Assembly: GCA_015143735.1 (NCBI GenBank)
Contig: VKHC01000300.1
Coordinates: 1 to 13,587, forward strand
Source: Synura sp. LO234KE
Lineage: Eukaryota; Sar; Synurophyceae; Synurales; Mallomonadaceae
Length of the DNA stretch: 13,587 nucleotides
Direction: 5' to 3'
Shown here piece by piece: positions 7,726-13,587 of the stretch. The position numbers and the translations under genes were made by a program. Position 1 is the first letter of the stretch. Each line of letters starts with the position of its first letter. The notes beneath the pieces are model-generated. The model was given only the letters and a program-made list of their open reading frames with translations, had not been told where the DNA came from and did not search any database.

Positions 7726-10700
7726 TCACAGTACTAAATCAAAACCACAATCGCCAAAGGTGCCCGCACTCCCAAAACCATCGGAGCTTCCCCAATTCGA
7801 CCAACACTGACACTGCCCGGTAGTTTCATCACATTCTCCATGGGCGCCGCATTCAAACAATCCCCCCTGACCAGGGATAGCTCGCCGAATGTATACTTCT
7901 GGTGACGAGCCACTTAAGTTCAGATATGTGGACGTGATAAGTGGTACGTCCGTCAGCTCCGACAAGAACGTGATATTTATAATTCGAGGCACAAGATGAT
8001 CGCAAACGCTGTCTACTCCATCCGAAGACTCCAGATAGAGATCTCCGGTCATATGTGTCTCCAACAGCGACCTTCGCAGCGCTGCTAACGTTGAGTTTGC
8101 GTAAATACGTCCCGTAGGTACTCCTCGAAACAGCAACGAGAAGGACCCGCTCCGCGCAGTGCACCGTAGTTCTTGCACCTCCCTCAGGAAAGTGTAATTC
8201 GAAGAGCCGTAGAGAGCATCTAGTAGACGTTTGTTATGGGTGGAGGGACACCTTTGGCGGGAGAGAAAGAGTCCCTCGTAGTAGCTGATATTGTGATAGC
8301 CGTCCACATAGCCGTAGAAGTCGTCGATGCAGCCGTGAACCTGGTCGGCATCCCACGTGGAGGGATTGTGTGGAGTTGATCCGTAGACCACCGGAACAGG
8401 CTCCAGATCAGTAGATTTCGACCGTTTGGCCAAGTCCCGCATAGACAGGCACCTTATACGAGTGGTGTAAATAAATTACTCGGTCGAATAACCTGTCTCA
8501 TCAAATGGAAATAAAGCGTTCCAGCCCGCGCACCTTCCGTTCCCACTACAGATTCCGTCGCCATTGTCCAAATACTCACAGGTCATTCGCTCACAGGCAG
8601 CGCCCTGGCAGAGAAACAGTGAGAAGGCGCAGGTCCACTTCACGGGGACCGCCTGATGGCCTACCTCGTATCCTGCGTGACAAGAGCATTCTCCAGTGGT
8701 TCGGTCGCAGGAACCCATGTTTGAACATTCCACATAAATGTCGTGAGCAACGTTGTCCACAATCGGTTCGGAAAACCTGTGCAGGAAACAACTCATGAGC
8801 CACTGCTTCCGTTACGGGAGATTTCACATTAATTGGATTGCAACATTAGTCGCGAGGACCGCACCAAGCCGGTCCCGTTGGACAAGTCCGTTGTCGACAG
8901 TCTCCTATAAAGCCCGGAAAGCACTCACACTTCCAGTTACCTAAAGTATCGAATTCGGCTTCATGGAGTTGTAAAAGAAGGATTTTATTACCAGCTAATC
9001 CTAGACATCGGCCTCCACCGTAACAATCCTGGTAAGCTCCCCATCGGGGTGGACCAAGACCATTATCTACAACTATCCCAGTAGGCTGTTTCGGGCTTCG
9101 TCCCACCCAACCTTTAATAAAGGATGCCTCCACCAGAACTTGGCCTCGCGTAACGTTGTGGTCACTACCGTAGGTGTACCGCATATAATTCACGTTGTTA
9201 TTGGTTGTGTCGGACCACAACAAGAAGTTCTCCGCGTCGTCCAAGAAGAGATGCGCCGCTCGACCCAACGTGATCTGAGACCGTAAGAGTGCGATGGTAT
9301 TCAAGGAGTGGAGACTACAAGAGCATCTGAAAACTAGGAGCCTGCCGACATCCTCTCACCCCGGTTGTTTTGCACAAAACTCGTACGATGAAGTTATCCA
9401 ACCCAGACCCGTATACAAATCCGTCCGAAGCATTCAGATAAACTGGAAAATCTAAATTTGTCTCCACGATCGCTTCAGGACTATGCTAGTACCAATCGTA
9501 GTGAAAGCAATGAAGTTATTTGTCTCGTCAAAATTAAAGCATTAAAATGAAATATGGGAAACGTACCGAGTCGATGAAGAACGCCGTGTTGTTTACGAAC
9601 TCAATCTTCAGATCCGTTACGTTCGCTGGATGAGTAACGTTGTCGATATTGCGATATAGAAATATTTGACGATAGTCTGTTCCATCAAAGGCACAAGAGC
9701 GCAACGCGGTCGCCGTTACGCTCAGATTTTTATCCAACCAGTACAGTCGTTCTTTTGGGTAATGAACCGCTATCCCCATCGGGTCGATCAAATAGTGCTG
9801 CGCAAGATGCGAAAATATCAAACCAGTACGTGTAGGAATAAGGAGATTTACGAGATCATTTAGACCTGTCCTATGACGGCAGTGAGGTCATATGCCACTG
9901 GGATTGTGGCATCCATGTAGGCCCAGTATAACTTCCCGTCTGCCAAGTAGTTTGTACCAGCGGACGTCCAGAATAGCTATTTGCGATATAACACGAGAAA
10001 GAACGGTAGGATAACGCGAATTATTGGAAATCGAGGCCCGACCTTCCGCCGATTGAAGTGGGCGTCCATAGCCATGCCCGACACGCGGTGGGTAAGATGT
10101 AGCCATGCCTGCGCATAGTCAAGCCGCGGAAAAACGTAAGGAAAACCATATTTGTGGCGATAGCACTACGAATCGTCTAATCGCAACCGCCAGATTTGAT
10201 CTAAGAGCGAATCCTGGAATCCTAAGTCACACCTGACGACACGATGTCTTCAAGATATCTGACAGTATATCATATTTGCGTTACACATTGTTCGCTGGGG
10301 CCTCATCGAAATGAGTCCCCTTCCAACCGACATGTGACTGGCTGCAGCACTCACCGAATGGTTGGTCGGAGCGTCTAAGGTCAGCCTCCCAATGAAGGGG
10401 AATCCAGGTGCGTTGTCGGCGTAGTAGAGCATCCTTCTCGCCTAGTCGTGACACAAGACTAGTGTGATTGTTACCACAGATAACTGTCGCTCCTCCTCGT
10501 TTTCTATGGTTACCTGGTCAATTACCATCGGGCCCGCGCTCGTATTGGATGATAAGTTGAATAAATTCTGCCGTGGAATATCTCAATGAGAATAAGCTGT
10601 GAGCAAGCACGAGTACTAGTTAATCGCCTACGCCAGCTAAGGAACTTCAATCCAAACTTAGAAAGTATGTCGAGCAGCCAGTAGTTCCCTTGAGATACCT

Positions 10701-12738
10701 GAGATTTCGTAGACGCCTCTAAGACCGTGGGGAAGGCTTGGTACTTTGGATAGGGGTGCCAGATGAAGCGTTCGATCGTCGCGTGGGTAATATTGTTAGT
10801 GAAATTTATTCTCTTTCGCTCCTGCAGACTACAGAACAGAGGGAGGAGCGCGGGACCTTGCACTAAGAGATGCGATTATCATAGACAGGGAATAATATGT
10901 CAAAGATACGGCGTGGACAACATTACAAGTTGGCAACAAACCAAACCGTCCTACGGTACGCAGTGCAGATATGTGTGTTACTGGTAAGAGGGGTTGATGG
11001 ACACGTAGAGGTATCGAGTGTTGCGCATCGAATCCCAGTTTGTATTCAAGCCGTCGTAGGAGATGACTCCAGGACATCGAGCAAGACCTGCGCGAACACA
11101 ACATACAGGAGAGAAACACAGTGATTGCTGAGGGAGCGGAATAATTACGCAAAGCGAAGGCTGCCAATCCAATATCGTATAAGCATTGTGAAAGTAGTCT
11201 GTTCTGAGCCTCCAGAATTACCTTGCCAATCCGAGGAGGGTACGAACAGAGCCCCGCATGACCCAAGGTTGGCGTCGTTCTCGTACCCCTACGAGGAGTG
11301 GCGAGGAGGGCGAGGGCGAGCGGATATCAGAAGGATCTAAGGTGGGCCGGGAATAGGGCAAGAAAAATAAAGCACTTTACGCGAACTTACGTAGGGGCAG
11401 GAGCATTCTCCAGTCGATCTGTCACACCGGCCCACCCCAGCGCATTCATACACGTGGTCTTCTCGACCATCCGCTGTTGACAACGTGAGAACGCTCGAGT
11501 TGCTGGTATCGAAGTCCCCTGTTGCGCCAGTGGAGTAAACCGCGCTCCACAACTGCATTGGGGGCAAGTTCCCCGCGTGGGACCGGAACACAAACGAGTG
11601 GTTTGTGATGGAACCCGTTACACATATTGTGCGATTACTCATATTGTAGACCGTGGCTGACGACGACGCTACTGTTTTCATATTATTAAGTGCACTAACG
11701 ACGTCAGAGCCGTTGATAAAGATATTGAAAGGAGCGGACGCCTCCCCATCGTACACAAGTCTAAATGTGCCATAACAGGAAGACCTGCAATCGCATGTGA
11801 TACTCTGGGTCGTCTGAATCGCGGCAACAATCAAAGAAACTCGGATATAAATATAAAATGTCATCCTATACCTCAAAGTAGAGTTCTCCGCCTTTGATTC
11901 GGTTTTGGTAGAAGCTGATAGCCGGGACGTCCCCAGCTTGGCGTCTGAAGTAAATCTTGGTCCGGGTCGTCGTTCCGTAATTGCAAACCGCTTGACTGCT
12001 CTCTGTAATATTTAAGCCTGCAGATATGGGGATAGGCGAGTACGCTGAGCTATTTCCAAAAGTGCCTTGAATAGAGAGCAAAGACGCTGCGACGTCGCTT
12101 CCGGTTGAGGCGCTACTTAAAAAAGATTTCGCTGTTATTCCTGAAAATCTAAGCTTAAACAATCCACTACATGACGTAGAACAAGTGCAAGTCAATGTAA
12201 CGATTTCATGGCGGAGAGTAGGCAGCCGTGGATCAGCCGCTTTATCACACGGTCTTTCGGAGCAGTCAAAACTGATCCAACCGGGATCACATTGACATCC
12301 GTATATTAGATCTGCGTCCCACAAATTATAGACACTAGTATGATTGAGGCCCCATCCATCATATTCCGCTGCTGCAGTTCTTAGACTTATGCACCTCCCG
12401 TGGTTGCTACATGAATTAGGACAATTGCTCTTCTCGCAACTTTTCCCATTATATCCGGGATAGCATTTACACTGTCCAAGAGTATAGTCACACAGTCCTC
12501 TGCCACTACACGTCGCTGATTGATGAGCCTTATCTTTGCTGTAAGCGACGTCTGCAAATTGGGTCCCACTAGGACAAGATCTTTTGGAACAATCGTTACC
12601 TTCCCAACCATTAAAGCACTCGCACTGAGACCAACGATTGCAAAGTCCATTCCTGTTACAATTATTATGACAACCCGCTAAAGTATATTGTAATATCGAC
12701 AAATGAATTAAATAGCTGATTAAGAGACAAAGTTGCAT
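7726..12738 (-). CDS. secreted multidomain EGF / YWTD-like beta-propeller protein (~18 exons)
   Basis: A large, probably extracellular, adhesion-type protein of about 1,220 residues. My exon reading: 12738-11872, 11813-11391, 11288-11222, 11087-10982, 10828-10632, 10581-10514, 10441-10355, 10294-10264, 10200-10170, 10108-10043, 9976-9866, 9797-9567, 9485-9360, 9274-8992, 8940-8865, 8776-8665, 8604-8534, 8452-7726. Each intron is GT-AG and most are 50-100 nt. Frame is kept at every junction except 10170/10108, so exons 8-10 are provisional. Domains in order: signal peptide (MQLCLLISYLIHLSILQYTL); three EGF-like repeats (residues ~23-50, 77-101, 106-160), the third with a WDAD insert; two Cys/beta modules; an EGF (GRCDRSTGECSC); propeller blades (MVIDQARRMLYYAD, GKLYWAYMD, RLYWLDKN); EGFs (NWKCECFPGF, CDRTTGECSCHAGYE); a second WDAD cassette; a third module; and a last EGF ending GDCGF near the stop. 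Many N-x-S/T sites also suit secretion. No membrane segment is seen. The start is the ATG opening the signal peptide. The true 3' end could lie further on. Confidence 0.85.
7909..8178 (-). repeat. Cys/beta module, copy C
   Basis: Third, more diverged copy, near the C-terminus: ELRCTARSGSFSLLFRG, then STLAALRRSLLE, then SVCDHLVPRIINITFLSEL with VPLITS. It has fewer cysteines at its start than copies A and B (one instead of three) and is followed by the terminal EGF. Confidence 0.55.
9360..10632 (-). other. YWTD/NHL-like beta-propeller part of the EGF gene
   Basis: Several exons carry the repeating hydrophobic-Tyr/Trp-Asp strands typical of LDL-receptor-type propeller blades: NYWLLDILSK (exon ending 10632), GPMVIDQ joined to ARRMLYYAD (10581-10514 plus 10441-10355), SGMAMDAHFNRRK joined to LFWTSAGTN and GKLYWAYMD (10108-10043 plus 9976-9866), DPMGIAVHYPKERLYWLDKN with NVTDLKIEFVNNTAFFIDS (9797-9567), and DGFVYGSGLDNFIVRV (9485-9360). 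A further blade-like YWSD/LLWSD element follows at the start of the exon beginning at 9274. Propellers of this kind bind extracellular ligands. Blade count is not certain because two exons are unresolved. Confidence 0.65.
11513..11795 (-). repeat. Cys/beta module, copy B
   Basis: Second copy of the module, in exon 2. It shows the same landmarks as copy A in the same order: CDCRSSCYGTFRLVYDG, then GSDVVSALNNMK, then TICVTG...SFVFRSHAGNLPPMQL. The intron at 11871-11814 falls between copies A and B. It is followed by an EGF-like repeat. Confidence 0.65.
11884..12192 (-). repeat. Cys/beta module, copy A
   Basis: Residues about 183-285 of the EGF/propeller protein. It starts CTCSTSCSGLFKLRFSG, passes a small GSDVAASLLSIQ helix-like block and ends around AVCNYG...KIYFRRQAGDVPAISF. 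It follows the third EGF directly and is the first of three related copies in the protein. I know of no named domain for it. Confidence 0.65.
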
Positions 12739-13587
12739 TTTTTCAGATTTATCGTTGCAGATTCGTCGTTGGACAACGTGGCGCTTAAATTCCTCGTGTA
12801 GTTTTTACGTTATACCTTCTCCCTGATCCATTCTTCAATAATTCGTACCAAGATCTTCAATTAAAATAATGCTGAATTCCTGTTGCTTTATTCTTTGTTG
12901 ATAAAGATAGTAGCAGTAAATAAATGTGCAACGCAGCACTTAGTTTTAGCTTTCTGAGAACAAAACAAAAAAATTCATCAACGAGAGTATTAGATGGTTC
13001 GCTTTACCAAGCATCTCCCTACGCCTACACCTGCTAAAAATTTCTGGGATTTTCACTCTTGCTATCGGAGCCTTACGATCCCTATTCTTCCTACCGTAGA
13101 ACAGAAAGTTTTGCGAGGGAAGAAAAAATCAAAATTACCCGGAAAATTTTTTCGAAACTAGTCTACTCTGTATGTATTAACAGCTAAACATCACAAATCC
13201 TGCCTAAATTTGATATTTTTGCTTTGTACCACCAGTTGAAGTTATTGGGCGACGCACAATTTACCAATAAAGTTTAGCTCCTGTAATATATTCCATAGAT
13301 TATTATCACGAAAAATTCTCGGCAAACCTTGTTATTTCGATCTCCCCACAGCAGCAACACTTCGACAATGACGGGAGCGAAGACATTCATTATAGCTTTT
13401 TGGTGGCACGCGCAATAGAGGTGAACATGAAAGAAAGACAAAGAAGAAGGCGTCGATGCAGAAGTGTTACTATACTTGCAATAAGTAATAATTTCACGAG
13501 GGACGAGAATCTCGTCTAGCAGGGGTCGTATGGGCAGCTCCAGCAGTTACCGAAAATCTTGATAGCTAAATATTGTGGGTGCGCAGT
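12739..13587. other. upstream region of the EGF gene, no gene supported
   Basis: AT-rich DNA upstream of the minus-strand start at 12738. It must contain that gene's promoter, but no specific element can be named. Short ATG frames on the plus strand (from 13368 and from 13428) stop within about 16 and 30 codons and show no domain. Confidence 0.45.
13502..13516. repeat. perfect 7-bp inverted repeat
   Basis: GACGAGA-A-TCTCGTC, perfect arms with a single central base. It could be a dimeric protein-binding site or chance. It lies about 770 bp upstream of the EGF gene start. Confidence 0.5.

Noticed and set aside
8460-8533. Exon continuing past GNGRC into a 25-residue tail (AGWNALFPFDETG...)
   Set aside because: Splicing at GGAAG|GTGCGC to 8452 gives GNGRCLSMRDLA, the standard EGF-to-cassette wording, whereas reading on soon meets a stop.
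10568-10698. A 131-nt intron from GTATCT at 10698 to the CAG at 10570-10568
   Set aside because: A reading with the exon extended to 10632 and a 50-nt intron (10631-10582) fits the usual intron size and keeps the blade-like NYWLLDILSK, so I preferred it; both keep frame.
10829-11266. 145-codon minus-strand frame
   Set aside because: It runs through introns of the EGF gene; the real exons here (11087-10982, 10828-10632) use other frames and match the family (CPGVISYDG, INFTNNITHATIERF).
13368-13418. Possible first exon of a plus-strand gene (MTGAKTFIIAFWW...)
   Set aside because: Only 16 codons before a stop, and no following exon can be shown inside the window.
1-13587. CRISPR array, prokaryotic operon, rRNA or tRNA genes
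   Set aside because: No regularly spaced direct repeats; genes are intron-split and eukaryotic; no cloverleaf or rRNA-like sequence was found by eye.

Overview
The window looks like nuclear DNA of a photosynthetic, secondary-plastid eukaryote, most likely an ochrophyte stramenopile (the algal relatives of oomycetes). Three things point there. Its genes are split by short GT-AG introns, mostly 49-100 nt. An EGF-rich secreted protein carries the WDAD-type cysteine cassette that is common in diatoms, brown algae and oomycetes. A thioredoxin f-like protein and a bestrophin of the plant/algal type both start with hydrophobic, presequence-like N-termini. The species cannot be named from the sequence.

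Layout. Bases 1-1740 hold no convincing gene, only a low-confidence minus-strand open frame at 379-642 and a TAG/GTA-rich stretch. About 1741-3180 is a GC-rich, frame-shifted retroelement remnant with a recognisable RNase H domain, ending in a tail of ~50-bp repeats with small hairpins. Between 3434 and 3659 (minus) there are two coding-like fragments of unknown identity. At 3679-4159 (minus) lies a two-exon thioredoxin. Across a 172-bp intergenic region a two-exon bestrophin-family channel (4332-5776, plus) is transcribed divergently. Bases 5777-7725 are mostly empty, with one decayed coding-like patch near 6918-7140 (minus).

The largest object is a minus-strand gene at 12738-7726 that I reconstruct as about 18 exons. 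It encodes a secreted protein of roughly 1,220 residues: signal peptide, three N-terminal EGF-like repeats with a WDAD cassette, two copies of a ~100-residue Cys/beta module, an EGF, a YWTD/NHL-like beta-propeller, further EGFs, a second diverged WDAD cassette, a third copy of the module and a final EGF. Splicing between 10354 and 10044 is not fully resolved, because one junction does not keep frame. Bases 12739-13587 are its upstream region, with no supported gene.

The thioredoxin and bestrophin may be co-regulated plastid proteins (redox control and thylakoid anion or bicarbonate flux); this is inferred from their arrangement and N-termini. The EGF/propeller protein would act at the cell surface or in the wall.
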